Assembly (NCBI GenBank): GCA_938041435.1
Contig: CALISR010000003.1
Span: 22,133-86,132 of the forward strand
From: an uncultured Candidatus Saccharibacteria bacterium
GTDB lineage: Bacteria; Patescibacteriota; Saccharimonadia; Saccharimonadales; Saccharimonadaceae
DNA: 64,000 bases
Direction: 5' to 3'
Positions 43,708-52,850 of the stretch are shown piece after piece. Each line of letters starts with the position of its first letter. The first letter of the stretch is position 1. The position numbers and the translations under genes are program-made. Below the pieces are notes generated by a model. That model did no database searches. It saw nothing but the letters and a program-made list of their open reading frames with translations, and was not told where the DNA came from.

Positions 43708-43947
43708 ATGACACAAACTACAGCACCAATAGCACCAATCACAGATACAACAACGACAACCACCACGCAGGCACAGACCACCAAGCCCCAGCTGACGGAC
43801 GACATGACGCTCGAGGAAAAGCTCGACGCTATCGAGCAGGCACTGCTGGCTGCTCAGCAGGTTGCCGTCGACCAAGCAGCAGCGAGTGGCACTCCTGTTA
43901 TTATGCCAGATCCAGCGGAGCTAACCATGTGCGAGGGCTGCCAATAG
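43708..43947 (+). CDS. Small protein ending in CxxC, candidate detached R1 tail
   Basis: 79 residues. A Thr/Gln-rich N-terminus (1-32), one amphipathic helix (LEEKLDAIEQALLAAQQ, about 36-52) and a C-terminus in which ELTMCEGCQ follows a short Pro/Asp segment. The ending resembles the redox tail of class I NrdA proteins, many of which finish in CExCQ, while the NrdA encoded here has no such tail. GGGAGAA lies about 7 bases before the ATG, and the promoter carries an NrdR-box-like palindrome. The function as a trans-acting reductant of NrdA is inference. Confidence 0.7.
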   Translation: MTQTTAPIAPITDTTTTTTTQAQTTKPQLTDDMTLEEKLDAIEQALLAAQQVAVDQAAASGTPVIMPDPAELTMCEGCQ

Positions 43948-43973
43948 GTGGTGCGTATCACTAACCAGCAAAA

Positions 43974-43997
43974 GACCAGCGATCGGGCTGGTTTTTT
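43974..43997 (+). terminator. Rho-independent terminator
   Basis: A 6-bp stem (ACCAGC with GCTGGT) is followed by a run of about six Ts. It ends the CxxC-tail gene. Confidence 0.85.
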
Positions 43998-44024
43998 GCT
44001 AGTATATTGCTTATGGATACATGC

Positions 44025-44030
44025 TACAAT
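44025..44030 (+). promoter_or_regulatory. -10 of pyrG
   Basis: TGCTACAAT; the leader is about 15 bases with GGGAGA. Confidence 0.55.
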
Positions 44031-44051
44031 AGAACGCGAGAGGGAGATTGT

Positions 44052-45662
44052 ATGACACAGACACACCAACCAACGTATATTTTTGTCACCGGTGGGGTAC
44101 TCTCTGGGGTGGGTAAGGGCATCACGGCGGCCAGTATTGGCGCGGTGCTGCAGGCTAAGGGCTTATCTGTCTCGGTGCAAAAGTGTGACCCGTACCTCAA
44201 CGTCGATGCTGGGCTGCTTAACCCCAAGGAGCATGGCGAGTGCTTCGTCACCAAAGATGGAGCGGAGACTGATCTCGACCTTGGCCACTACGAGCGCTTT
44301 TTAGATCTTGAGCTCACCCAGCGCAATGCTACGCTAGCGGGGCGGCTGCTGCGTGACTTGATCGCCGATGAGCGGGCCGGGAAATTTGGTGGCCAGACGG
44401 TGCAGCTGGTGCCGCACCTCACCCAAGCGATCAAGCGAGCCATCCACCAGGCGGCGGCAGGGCAGGTGCACATTGTAGAGATTGGTGGCACGGTGGGAGA
44501 TTATGAGGGGCTAAGCTTTGTCGAGGCGATCCGCGAGTTCTCATTAGAGGTGGGGCGCGAGCACTGTCTCTTTGTCCATGTGGTGTATGTGCCGTTTCTT
44601 GCGACCAGCCAGGAGTACAAGACCAAGCCAGCCCAGAATGCCATGGCCGACCTGCGTGGCTTTGGCATCATGCCCGATGTCGTGGCAGTCCGCACCGAGG
44701 GTAGCACAGCGCCACCGCGTGGTGTGGCGGATAAGATTGCCATTGCCAGCGGGGTGCGGCCAGAGGGGATCATTATGATGCCAAATGTCGATACGGTCTA
44801 CAAGGTACCCCTGATGGTAGCGCGCGAATTAGGGCCTGTGCTGGCGAGCTTTACCGGTAATGATACGGCACCAGATATGACGCGTTGGCAGCAGCTCGTC
44901 CGGCACGATAGCCAGACCTACCGCCAGAGGCTGACGATTGGCCTGGTGGCGAAATATATTGATAATGCCGATACTTATCTCTCTATCACCGAAGCGCTCA
45001 AAGCAGCCGCCTGGGCGCACCGCAGAGAGGTGACGATCCAATGGATTAACGCCGAGACAGTGACCGACGCAGCGCTCAGCGCCGTGGATGCGGTGGTGGT
45101 GCCTGGTGGCTTTGGCAAGCGCGGGGTGGAAGGGAAGATTGCGGCGGCGAGTTACTGCTTGCAGCACAATATACCATATCTTGGCATCTGCCTGGGGATG
45201 CAGGTGGCGGTGATTGCCGCTGCCCGTCGTGGTGGTCTGGCTCAAGCTGGCAGTGCGGAGTGTGGCGCTGCGCCAGATGATGCCGTCATCTACCTCACGC
45301 CTGACCAGCAGGGCAAGCAATCGACTGGTGGGACGATGCGCCTGGGCAATTACCCAGCGGTGCTGCAGGCTGGCTCACGCACTGCCAAAACATATGGGAC
45401 AACAGAGGTCGTGGAGCGTCATCGCCATCGCTATGAGGTGAATCAAGCGCATCTCGCCGCCATCAACGCGGGCGAAATCGTTGTGTCGGGCACATCACCC
45501 GATGGTAGGCTGGTCGAGTTCATCGAGGCACCGACCTGCGACTACTTCGTTGCGACCCAGGCCCACCCAGAGTTTGCCTCGCGGCCATTCCGAGCTCACC
45601 CACTCTTTGCTGGCTTAGTGCAGGCGGCGCTGGAGCGGCAGAAGCGGATACAGAAGGGTTAG
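44052..45662 (+). CDS. pyrG: CTP synthase
   Basis: It makes CTP from UTP, ATP and glutamine. It is 536 residues, normal size. The synthase domain opens with TGGVLSGVGKG near 11-21. The glutamine amidotransferase domain has the Cys nucleophile in GICLGMQ (near 378) and the His/Glu pair in AHPEF (near 506). The ATG at 44052 is chosen for GGGAGA upstream; the in-frame ATG 45 bases earlier is within the -10 region. Confidence 0.96.
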   Translation: MTQTHQPTYIFVTGGVLSGVGKGITAASIGAVLQAKGLSVSVQKCDPYLNVDAGLLNPKEHGECFVTKDGAETDLDLGHYERFLDLELTQRNATLAGRLLRDLIADERAGKFGGQTVQLVPHLTQAIKRAIHQAAAGQVHIVEIGGTVGDYEGLSFVEAIREFSLEVGREHCLFVHVVYVPFLATSQEYKTKPAQNAMADLRGFGIMPDVVAVRTEGSTAPPRGVADKIAIASGVRPEGIIMMPNVDTVYKVPLMVARELGPVLASFTGNDTAPDMTRWQQLVRHDSQTYRQRLTIGLVAKYIDNADTYLSITEALKAAAWAHRREVTIQWINAETVTDAALSAVDAVVVPGGFGKRGVEGKIAAASYCLQHNIPYLGICLGMQVAVIAAARRGGLAQAGSAECGAAPDDAVIYLTPDQQGKQSTGGTMRLGNYPAVLQAGSRTAKTYGTTEVVERHRHRYEVNQAHLAAINAGEIVVSGTSPDGRLVEFIEAPTCDYFVATQAHPEFASRPFRAHPLFAGLVQAALERQKRIQKG

Positions 45663-45710
45663 GCGTAATCTTCTCGCTACGCTTACGCTATTCTTGTGCC
45701 GCATCTGTTG

Positions 45711-45716
45711 TATACT
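45711..45716 (+). promoter_or_regulatory. -10 of argS, leaderless spacing
   Basis: TATACT ending 6 bases before the ATG at 45723. Confidence 0.75.
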
Positions 45717-45722
45717 ATAATC

Positions 45723-47387
45723 ATGGAACAGACGATTCGTGATGCAGTACACACTCTTTATCAACAAACACTGCCGGTGGAATTGACGCGGCCAGAGCCG
45801 AAGTTTGGCGATTTTGCGACCAACGTCGCGCTCAAGCTTGCCAAGCCACTGGGCAAGAACCCACGCGAGATTGCCGAGGAGGTGGCGGCGGTGCTGCGCC
45901 AGACTGGCCAGTTTTCTGACGTGAGCGTGGCGGGCCCGGGTTTTATTAATCTCCGCCTGAGCGACGCAGCGCTGTGGCAGGCGGCCAACACCGCACCGCA
46001 GCAGATCTATGGCGGCATGCGCTACACACTGGAATATAGCTGCCCTAACGCCTTTAAGGAGCTGCACACTGGCCACTTGTACCAGACGGTGTATGGCGAT
46101 ATATTAGCGCGGATCATCGAGTCGGTCGGCGCATCGGTAGACCGTGCCAGCTTTGGTGGTGATGTTGGTCTGCACGTTGCTAAGTGCTTGTGGGGGATGC
46201 GCCACACGCTAGGCGGCGAGCTACCAGAGAAACTAACAGAGGTAGAGAGCGATGTCTTTGCTCGGGCGCGGTGGATTAGCCAAGCCTATGTGATCGGTGC
46301 TAAAGCGTACGAAGAGAACGAGACGGCTAAGCAGGAGATTATTGAGTTTAACAAGCTCGTCTACAGCTACCATGAGCATGATGAGCACAATACGCCGCTC
46401 GCTCAGATCTATTGGACGACGCGCCAGTGGAGCTTGGATTACTTCGATGCCTTCTATACGATGATTCAGGTTGATCATCTTGACTATATCCCCGAGAGTA
46501 GCACTGCACCGATTGGCCTCGCTGTGGTGCACGAGCAGCTCGAGCGGGGGAATTTGCAGCGCTCTGAGGGGGCAGTGGTCTTCGTCGGCGACCCAGCCAA
46601 GCATCTGCACACCCGCGTCTTCGTCACGTCCAATGGCCTGCCAACGTATGAGGCGAAGGATATTGGCGTTATCTGGAAAGAAGTAGAAGACTACCACTTC
46701 AACCACCGGATTCTCATCACTGGCAACGACCAAAAGGAGTATATGCGCGTAGTATACGCCGCGGCAGAGCTATTCCGGCCTGAGCTAGCTGGGCGGATGA
46801 CCCACCTGACCAATGGCACAGTGCGCTTTGGTGATGGTAGCAAGATGAGTTCGCGTCTGGGTAATGTGGCGCGAGCGGCTGATGTGCTGGCTATCGTCCA
46901 GGAGCGTGTGGCAAACCTCACCACAGACCCAGTGGTGCAGCGCCAGGTGGCCTTGGGGGCGATCAAATACGCCTTTGCGAAGTATCGCATGGGCAACGAT
47001 ATCGCCTTTGATATGGATGAGACGGTGAGCCTGCAGGGTAATTCTGGCCCCTACATTCAATACGCTCATGCTCGAGCCTGTAGCATCCTAGCCAAGGCGA
47101 GTGCCGAGCCTGCTGAGCCGACCGATTGCACTGATGACGAGCGCCTCCTCCTGCGCAAGCTGAGCGAATATCCAGAGGTCGTCGAGAAGGCTGCCCGCGA
47201 GTATCTTGTGCATGGCATCTGCCACTACCTCTATGAGCTTGCCCAAGAATTTAATCGCTTCTACGAGAAAAACCGTGTCGTTGGCAGCCCGCGCCAGGCC
47301 GAGCGCCTGAGCCTGGTGCAGCGCTACCGTGATACTCTGGCTGCTGGCCTTGCTCTGCTCGGTATCGAAGCGCCGGAGCGGATGTAG
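45723..47387 (+). CDS. argS: Arginyl-tRNA synthetase
   Basis: 554 residues. The HIGH-type motif appears as HTGH (in KELHTGHLYQ, near 115) and the KMSKS equivalent as KMSSR near 376. The N-terminal Add1-like domain is short and the C-terminal DALR anticodon-binding domain is complete (IQYAHARACSIL). It charges tRNA-Arg. The predicted mRNA is leaderless. The next gene starts on its last base. Confidence 0.95.
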   Translation: MEQTIRDAVHTLYQQTLPVELTRPEPKFGDFATNVALKLAKPLGKNPREIAEEVAAVLRQTGQFSDVSVAGPGFINLRLSDAALWQAANTAPQQIYGGMRYTLEYSCPNAFKELHTGHLYQTVYGDILARIIESVGASVDRASFGGDVGLHVAKCLWGMRHTLGGELPEKLTEVESDVFARARWISQAYVIGAKAYEENETAKQEIIEFNKLVYSYHEHDEHNTPLAQIYWTTRQWSLDYFDAFYTMIQVDHLDYIPESSTAPIGLAVVHEQLERGNLQRSEGAVVFVGDPAKHLHTRVFVTSNGLPTYEAKDIGVIWKEVEDYHFNHRILITGNDQKEYMRVVYAAAELFRPELAGRMTHLTNGTVRFGDGSKMSSRLGNVARAADVLAIVQERVANLTTDPVVQRQVALGAIKYAFAKYRMGNDIAFDMDETVSLQGNSGPYIQYAHARACSILAKASAEPAEPTDCTDDERLLLRKLSEYPEVVEKAAREYLVHGICHYLYELAQEFNRFYEKNRVVGSPRQAERLSLVQRYRDTLAAGLALLGIEAPERM

Positions 47388-48646
47388 TGGGTGAGCGTAC
47401 GCCACACACCGACCCATCTGCCTTGCACGAGCCACTGGCAGCAGAGCTTATGACACCAAAGCATCGTATTGCGGCACAAAATATCGAGATTGGTCGCGAG
47501 CGCTTGCTTGACTCAAAGCAGCTCAAGATCATCGGCACAGCCTACGAGCAGTCGCCGCTGGCCTTTGAAGACGCCACTAATGCAGCAGTTTTGGTGGGGC
47601 ACTTGGTGCGGCAGACACTTGAATTCGAAGATATGGATGAGGCAACACCGCTGTTGACTACAGAGCTTATCGCGCAACGTGAGAAGGCTAATTGCTATGG
47701 CTACACCATTGTGGCATCGGAGTGTCTGGATCAAATAGGGGTGGAGCATTATGTTGGGTATGTTAACCAGCACGCAGTGGTTATGTTGTTTGACCGCACG
47801 AGTGGGAGCAAGCGCTCATATTTGCTCGATGTTGCAACCAAGGAGTTTTACCAAGAAACGACCAAGGCGGTTGGTGGTGAAGACCCGCTTGACCAATTAT
47901 GGCGTGGTGAGCTGCGCGCGATTAATACCCTGCAGACTAGTGAGTTATTACGAAAAGTCGATATAGACGATCCAGGTAAGCGTCAAAAGTTCATAAGAGA
48001 TCGGTTCTGGCTAAGCTTTGACAAAGATAGCCGCCATCGAGACGACGATGAGTATGAGTATCTGCTCCATAGCCAGCTGCAGCTCATTACCATGCCATCG
48101 GTGCCAGGCCGCGAAATGCTGCGCCTGTATCATAATGTGATTATTAATACACTAGGCAATAACCCCGATCCAGTTGCTGCGAGTGAGGATATTATTGATC
48201 AATTTGCTGGTATCTATCCAGACATTGATCCACGCAACAAGCTTGAGCATGCAAAGGCTCTGCGCACAAAACTCATCGATCAGCATATGGGGGATAGCGC
48301 CCTGGCCTTAGCGGATGTGATCAAGGCAAGCTTGCTGCCCGACGATACTTCGGAGAGTCGGTTCTTTAAGGGTGAAACACTACGCAAGATTGCAAAAGTT
48401 GAGGGCGACCCCAAGAAGGCAGCCGAAGCGATAGAAGAGTATAATGGGTTATTTGAATTGCCATCTGATAACGCCGAGTTCTTGGTGAGCGTAGGGCGGG
48501 TGGTGGCGCGTAAACCAGTGCTATCACGTGGATTTGAGAAGATGCGCATGGAGAGGATTGCAGCTGCCGAGCGAGACAAAAAGAAGATTGAGAAGCGATT
48601 AGCGAAGTCCTCGCGCCATAGAACACCACCAACACAAGAGCGCTAG
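47387..48646 (+). CDS. Protein with transglutaminase-like Cys-His-Asp pattern
   Basis: 419 residues from a GTG that overlaps the argS stop by one base; an ATG at 47450 is an alternative. A papain-like/transglutaminase-like core is suggested by Cys103 (ANCYGYT), His129 (VNQHAVV) and Asp148 (YLLDVAT), in the order and spacing of that fold. The C-terminal half is helical and may be repeat-like. It is soluble. The role is unknown; relatives cleave or cross-link peptides. Translational coupling to argS is likely. Confidence 0.6.
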   Translation: MGERTPHTDPSALHEPLAAELMTPKHRIAAQNIEIGRERLLDSKQLKIIGTAYEQSPLAFEDATNAAVLVGHLVRQTLEFEDMDEATPLLTTELIAQREKANCYGYTIVASECLDQIGVEHYVGYVNQHAVVMLFDRTSGSKRSYLLDVATKEFYQETTKAVGGEDPLDQLWRGELRAINTLQTSELLRKVDIDDPGKRQKFIRDRFWLSFDKDSRHRDDDEYEYLLHSQLQLITMPSVPGREMLRLYHNVIINTLGNNPDPVAASEDIIDQFAGIYPDIDPRNKLEHAKALRTKLIDQHMGDSALALADVIKASLLPDDTSESRFFKGETLRKIAKVEGDPKKAAEAIEEYNGLFELPSDNAEFLVSVGRVVARKPVLSRGFEKMRMERIAAAERDKKKIEKRLAKSSRHRTPPTQER

Positions 48647-48665
48647 CAATTAATGCAGAATATGC

Positions 48666-48671
48666 TATAAT
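48666..48671 (+). promoter_or_regulatory. -10 of mscL
   Basis: TGCTATAAT with a leader of about 25 bases containing AAGGAG. Confidence 0.65.
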
Positions 48672-48702
48672 TTGAATAAACAATGGTTAATAAGGAGAAC
48701 CT

Positions 48703-49152
48703 ATGGCAGAACGAACAACAACCAAAACCAAAGCAGCTGCTGCAAAGAAGCCTGCTGCACGCCGCACCCCACGCAAGGCTGCTCAAGAGGCTGCAGCTGC
48801 TGCCCAAGCGATGGAGCAGAAGATGAAGAACAGCCACCTCGGCGGTTTTGCCGACTTCATCCGTGAGCAGGGCGTGGTGGGCCTGGCTGTTGGTTTGGCG
48901 ATTGGTACCGCCGCCGGCGACACGGTCAAAAAATTAGTCCAAGGCTTTATTAGCCCGGTGGTGCAATTCATCGTGGGGTCGCAGAAGGGCCTCGAGGCTG
49001 CCAGCACGCATATTGAGATTGCTGGGCGCAGCGCCGACTTCGCGTGGGGAGCCTTCGTAAGCTCGCTGATCACCTTGGTCGCCACAGCGTTTGTCATCTA
49101 CCTGATCATCCACTTTCTCAAGCTCGACCGCTTGGACAAGAAAAAAGACTAA
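48703..49152 (+). CDS. mscL: Large-conductance mechanosensitive channel
   Basis: 149 residues. It opens under membrane tension to release solutes. A basic Ala/Lys-rich extension (1-45) precedes the MscL core: the gating helix GGFADFIREQGVVGLAVGLAIG near 47-68 and a second transmembrane helix near 115-138. Family members usually lack the long N-terminal extension. AAGGAG lies 7 bases before the ATG. A terminator follows. Confidence 0.88.
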   Translation: MAERTTTKTKAAAAKKPAARRTPRKAAQEAAAAAQAMEQKMKNSHLGGFADFIREQGVVGLAVGLAIGTAAGDTVKKLVQGFISPVVQFIVGSQKGLEAASTHIEIAGRSADFAWGAFVSSLITLVATAFVIYLIIHFLKLDRLDKKKD

Positions 49153-49178
49153 GCAGGCGAGCAGCCTGCGTAGCGATC

Positions 49179-49207
49179 AACCACATCCACCCAGGGTGTG
49201 GTTTTTC
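49179..49207 (+). terminator. Rho-independent terminator
   Basis: A 7-bp stem (49179-49185 with 49197-49203) and a T run, ending mscL. A second hairpin (GCAGGC ... GCCTGC) precedes it at 49153-49169. Confidence 0.8.
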
Positions 49208-49449
49208 TATGGTGAATAATAAATTTGCACACTGCCCAAATACCTACGTAGCCTGAACACAATAATGAACCATTCGGAAATAACAGGGGTAGGAGAGATG
49301 ATTTACCGCATAATTACGTCCTGGAATACGGAGCAAGAAGGGAGGCAAAGACACCTGAACAAAAAAGTAGTACACCAACTTGCACACCAGTAAAGCTTAT
49401 GCTTATAACAGTAATAGCTAAGGATGAGCGCTATGTGGTGGACATGTAG
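49208..49449 (+). other. Intergenic region, nothing else seen
   Basis: About 240 bases between the mscL terminator and the -10 of the oligoribonuclease gene. No ORF or structure is convincing. Confidence 0.4.
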
Positions 49450-49455
49450 TATACT
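49450..49455 (+). promoter_or_regulatory. -10 of orn, leaderless spacing
   Basis: TATACT ending 6 bases before the ATG at 49462. Confidence 0.8.
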
Positions 49456-49461
49456 AGAAGC

Positions 49462-50013
49462 ATGAAACCAAGCTTCAAACCAAAACGGATTTTGTGGGTA
49501 GACCTTGAGATGACGGGGCTGGACCCTACCACGGATGAAATACTAGAAGTGGCGGCGATTGTGACGGACTGGACTTTTGCCGAGATTGCAACGTACGAAG
49601 GGGTGGTGCGCCATGATACGACTAAGCTCACGCGCCTCCTCGACGGCAATGCCAGCTTTTGGGATCAGCACCCGGCGGCGCGGCGTGGGCTCGAGGAGCA
49701 GAATGCTCAGGGCAAGCCACTGGCGGTAATTGAGCAAGAGCTGCTGGCGTTTTGTGATGAGCAGTGTGCTGGCGAGGGGCGGATATTGCTCGCGGGGAAC
49801 TCCATCCACCAAGATCGCCGCTTTATCGACCACTGGTGGCCGCAGCTGGCGCAGCGTTTGCACTACCGCATGCTCGATGTGAGCGCCTGGAAGGTGGTGA
49901 TGGAGGGTAAATACGGCAAGAAATTTGCTAAGCCAGAAGATCACCGCGCGCTGGAGGACATCCGCGGTAGCATTATGGAGCTGCGCTATTATTTGCAAAA
50001 GGTCGCTCTGTAA
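49462..50013 (+). CDS. orn: Oligoribonuclease
   Basis: 183 residues, a DEDDh 3'-5' exoribonuclease that degrades nanoRNA and pGpG. ExoI is WVDLEMTGLD near 12-21, ExoII has GNSIHQDRRFID near 112-123, and ExoIII ends in HRALEDI near 158-164. It is the usual length. It overlaps the CorA-type gene by one base (TAATG), so they form an operon. Confidence 0.94.
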   Translation: MKPSFKPKRILWVDLEMTGLDPTTDEILEVAAIVTDWTFAEIATYEGVVRHDTTKLTRLLDGNASFWDQHPAARRGLEEQNAQGKPLAVIEQELLAFCDEQCAGEGRILLAGNSIHQDRRFIDHWWPQLAQRLHYRMLDVSAWKVVMEGKYGKKFAKPEDHRALEDIRGSIMELRYYLQKVAL

Positions 50014-50876
50014 TGCCCGAGCTGTGGCGCGATATCACGATTGACACAGCCGAGCAGCGGCGGGCGCTGCTAAGCGAACTGCACCTGCCTGAGCTGCAGG
50101 CCCGCATGGTGCGCGAGCATCGCTGGCTGCCACAGGCGATAGAAGGGGAGGCGTGGCTGCTGCTCACGCTGGATATACCATACGTCAGTCGGCACAATGT
50201 GAAGTACCATACCATTACCATTTTGCTCAGTAAAACCGAGATTATTACGCTACACCAGGGCGAGCTGGATGATGAACTTATTCAGCGCATTACCGCGCTG
50301 CGGCCTAGTTACACGACGCCATCGCTTATTCTGGCGACTATTGCGCAATTTTCTATTGAGCAATTTATGCCGCTGCTCAACCATATCGACGATGTGACCG
50401 ACCAGCTGGAAGATACGATGATTCGCACCCCAGACAATCGGCAGCTCCAGCAACTCTTTGTGTACAAGCGTCAGTTAGCCGACCTGCGCAAGGTGGTGCT
50501 CCCCCTGATGAATGTACTCAATGGCCTCAGTAACGGCCGCTATGCCTTGTTTGATAAAAAGTGCGCCGTGTATGTGCGCGATAGTTACGACTACGCCTGG
50601 CGCGTTCACGAGCTTATTGATACAATGCGTGACCTTCTCACCAGCGCGCTTGATATGTATCTCTCGGTGGTATCTAACCGTATGAACGATGTGATGAAGC
50701 GCCTGACCTTGGTTGCTACCGTCTTTATGCCGGTCTCGTTTTTGACGGGCCTCGGCGGGATGAACTTCGTGCAGTTGCCGTTTCGCAGTGATGTCGCCTT
50801 CTGGCTGATGATCGGCCTGATCGTTCTCATACCGCTAGCGATGGTGGGGTATTTTGTGCGGCATAAGTGGTTGTAG
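50013..50876 (+). CDS. CorA-family divalent metal transporter
   Basis: 287 residues. A helical cytoplasmic domain (1-225) is followed by two C-terminal transmembrane helices, the first ending in the selectivity motif GMN within GGMNF (near 250); the usual Tyr/Phe before GMN is Gly. It probably imports Mg2+. It is shorter than E. coli CorA (about 316). Confidence 0.88.
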   Translation: MPELWRDITIDTAEQRRALLSELHLPELQARMVREHRWLPQAIEGEAWLLLTLDIPYVSRHNVKYHTITILLSKTEIITLHQGELDDELIQRITALRPSYTTPSLILATIAQFSIEQFMPLLNHIDDVTDQLEDTMIRTPDNRQLQQLFVYKRQLADLRKVVLPLMNVLNGLSNGRYALFDKKCAVYVRDSYDYAWRVHELIDTMRDLLTSALDMYLSVVSNRMNDVMKRLTLVATVFMPVSFLTGLGGMNFVQLPFRSDVAFWLMIGLIVLIPLAMVGYFVRHKWL

Positions 50877-50882
50877 TATCAT
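50877..50882 (+). promoter_or_regulatory. -10 of the YjbR-like gene, leaderless spacing
   Basis: TATCAT ending 6 bases before the ATG at 50889, right at the end of the CorA-type gene. Confidence 0.6.
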
Positions 50883-50888
50883 AGTGCT

Positions 50889-51230
50889 ATGACACACAAG
50901 CAGCTCGAAGAATTTTTGCTCAGCCTGCCCGGGGCGTGGCTCGACTATCCCTTTGGGGACGATATCGCGGTGTATAAGGTAGGGCACAAGGATGTGTCCG
51001 GTCAGCAGGAGAAGATGTTTGCGCTTATTGCCGAAGGGTCGCAGCCACTAAGGGTGAGCCTTAAGTGCGACCCGCAGCTAGCTCGCACCTTGCGCGAACG
51101 GTATGAGTCGGTCCAGCCAGGTTACCACCTCAACAAAAAACATTGGATCACCGTTATTTGCAGCGGCCAGTTGAGCGATGATGAAGTGATCGACCTGGCG
51201 CGGCTCAGCTACCGGCTAGTGACGGAGTAG
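50889..51230 (+). CDS. MmcQ/YjbR-family protein
   Basis: 113 residues. The family pattern is clear: LPGAWLDYPFGDDIAVYKV near 14-32, LKCDP near 58, PGYHLNKKHWITV near 77-89 and a final helix. Members have a CyaY-like fold with possible DNA binding. A precise role is not known. Confidence 0.85.
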   Translation: MTHKQLEEFLLSLPGAWLDYPFGDDIAVYKVGHKDVSGQQEKMFALIAEGSQPLRVSLKCDPQLARTLRERYESVQPGYHLNKKHWITVICSGQLSDDEVIDLARLSYRLVTE

Positions 51231-51494
51231 GGCGTACGTTTCGATAAAACACTGTAAGATGCGGCTACTGGCTACTCCCAAACTTCGACCTTCTGATACC
51301 TAAAATACACCCTACCAAATAGAATAACAGAAGAGAATTAGCGCTGCGGGGCTTCTCGTATTTAAATTTATAATAGCCCAAAGAAGAGCGGCTAGAGAAA
51401 CGTGACAATCGGCACATATAAAACACCAGCATCATCCAGTGCCCTGCGGAGAAAAAACCGCTCCGTAAAGTTATATACAAACAGAATACCTAAT
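51231..51494. other. Intergenic region, no gene seen
   Basis: No supported ORF. The only clear element is the terminator of the minus-strand gene at its 3' edge (51495-51525). Confidence 0.4.
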
Positions 51495-51525
51495 ACAGCA
51501 AAAGCCCGCCAGAGAGGCGAGCTTT
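51495..51525 (-). terminator. Rho-independent terminator
   Basis: A 10-bp stem with one mismatch (51501-51510 with 51516-51525) is followed on the minus strand by TTTTGCTG. Confidence 0.75.
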
Positions 51526-51545
51526 GTCGATAGGGTAGCGCGTTG

Positions 51546-52709
51546 CTATTTCGTTGAGGTAAAGTTGCTAAACGACTTGGTGGCGGCATCGAGCGTCTTG
51601 CTGTTGGTGGCGACGTAGTCGGCAATGGCTTTGCGGTTGCCACTGGCGGTTTTGAGCTTTTGGAGGTAGCTCTTGAGGATGGATAGCTGGTAGCTCATTT
51701 CGCGTGCGTAGACGCGGTCGAGCGCGCCAGTCAGGTAAGCATCTTCGAGCGTTTTGGAGAGTTTGTCGGAGTAGGCTTTTTCGGTCTTTTTGGCATCGCC
51801 GACTAGCTCAGTCTTGATCTTCGCATCCTTGAGCGACGACTTGAGTTCTGTCCCCATGCTACCAAGCGAGGTGGTGAGTGTGGTGTTCATGCTTGAGAGC
51901 TCATTTTCTGTCAGGCGCGATTGCTGCTCCTTGGTGGCTGCTTGCAAGGTCTCGATGCGGGCTAGGGTACTTTGGGCTTGCTTGGTGTAGTTGGGCTGGC
52001 TGTTGACCATCATCATGATAATGGCAAAGGCAAGTAGGAGTACGCCGCCGATCAGGCCAAACACCGCAAAGCGGTTAATCTGCACTGGCTGCTGCTTGGG
52101 TGCAATCTCGTTGAGGTAGTCTACTGGGAAGGAGGTGTCTGGCTCGCTTGCTGCACCAAGGTCTTCTGCGCCGGTAGCAGCCATGGCAGTGGCGCCGAGT
52201 GGTTGCTGTGGGTTGGCATACGCCTGGCCAGTGTAGCCGCCTTGTGGCTGGTAGGGCTGCGCAGTGGGTTGATTGGCACCTGGGTAGGCATCAGCATTGG
52301 CGTAGCCATGCGGCGTGTCTGCGGTGGTTTGTGGGTTGGTTGAGTGAGCCGCTGCGGCTGGCTGCTGCTCGGGCTGCGGTGCGTAGTGGTATGACTGGCC
52401 TGTGCCGTAGCTGGCGGCTGGTTGGCCAGCTGGTTGGTTGTGTGGTGGCTGATACGGCTGGTAGGGAGCAGCCTGAGGTTGTGGTGATGAAGGAGTGGGC
52501 TGCTCTTGATACGGTGGCTGGGTTGGCTGGCTTTGCGTTGCCGGATTATATGCACCATAGCCATAATCCTGCGTACCGTGTGACGCCGCCTGGGTAGCAT
52601 AGTAGGGGACATACGGAGCAGCTGCCGGCGCATTGGGCTGCGGGGGCTGTTGCTCGGGCTGCGGTGCCGAACCATTCGGTTGGGGAGTGTATGGTTGCTG
52701 TGGATTCAT
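51546..52709 (-). CDS. Membrane protein with long Pro/Gln/Tyr-rich N-terminus and exported helical domain
   Basis: 387 residues, not recognised. Residues 1-200 are low-complexity (Gln, Pro, Ala, Tyr), one transmembrane helix lies near 215-240, and the exported C-terminal domain (about 245-387) is helical and Lys/Thr/Ser-rich. The ATG at 52709 is chosen because a minus-strand TATTAT ends 7 bases before it. Confidence 0.72.
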   Translation of the reverse strand: MNPQQPYTPQPNGSAPQPEQQPPQPNAPAAAPYVPYYATQAASHGTQDYGYGAYNPATQSQPTQPPYQEQPTPSSPQPQAAPYQPYQPPHNQPAGQPAASYGTGQSYHYAPQPEQQPAAAAHSTNPQTTADTPHGYANADAYPGANQPTAQPYQPQGGYTGQAYANPQQPLGATAMAATGAEDLGAASEPDTSFPVDYLNEIAPKQQPVQINRFAVFGLIGGVLLLAFAIIMMMVNSQPNYTKQAQSTLARIETLQAATKEQQSRLTENELSSMNTTLTTSLGSMGTELKSSLKDAKIKTELVGDAKKTEKAYSDKLSKTLEDAYLTGALDRVYAREMSYQLSILKSYLQKLKTASGNRKAIADYVATNSKTLDAATKSFSNFTSTK

Positions 52710-52716
52710 AGTTACT

Positions 52717-52722
52717 ATAATA
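52717..52722 (-). promoter_or_regulatory. -10 of the Pro/Gln-rich membrane protein gene
   Basis: Minus-strand TATTAT ending 7 bases before the ATG at 52709. Confidence 0.55.
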
Positions 52723-52788
52723 CCATTTAAACACAACCACTAACAGGGGTAAAGAGGATAATATTTAACAGAGGTCAGATGGATAAAT

Positions 52789-52850
52789 AATACATAGTAT
52801 ATACCCCTCTACCCTATATACTCTATACCCCTATATACTATATAAAAATT
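52789..52850. repeat. Low-complexity TA/CCC tract
   Basis: Degenerate repeats of TATA-CCCC-TCTA type between the divergent membrane protein and dnaG genes. It resembles the tract at the end of the window and may act as an UP-like or easily melted region. Confidence 0.5.
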
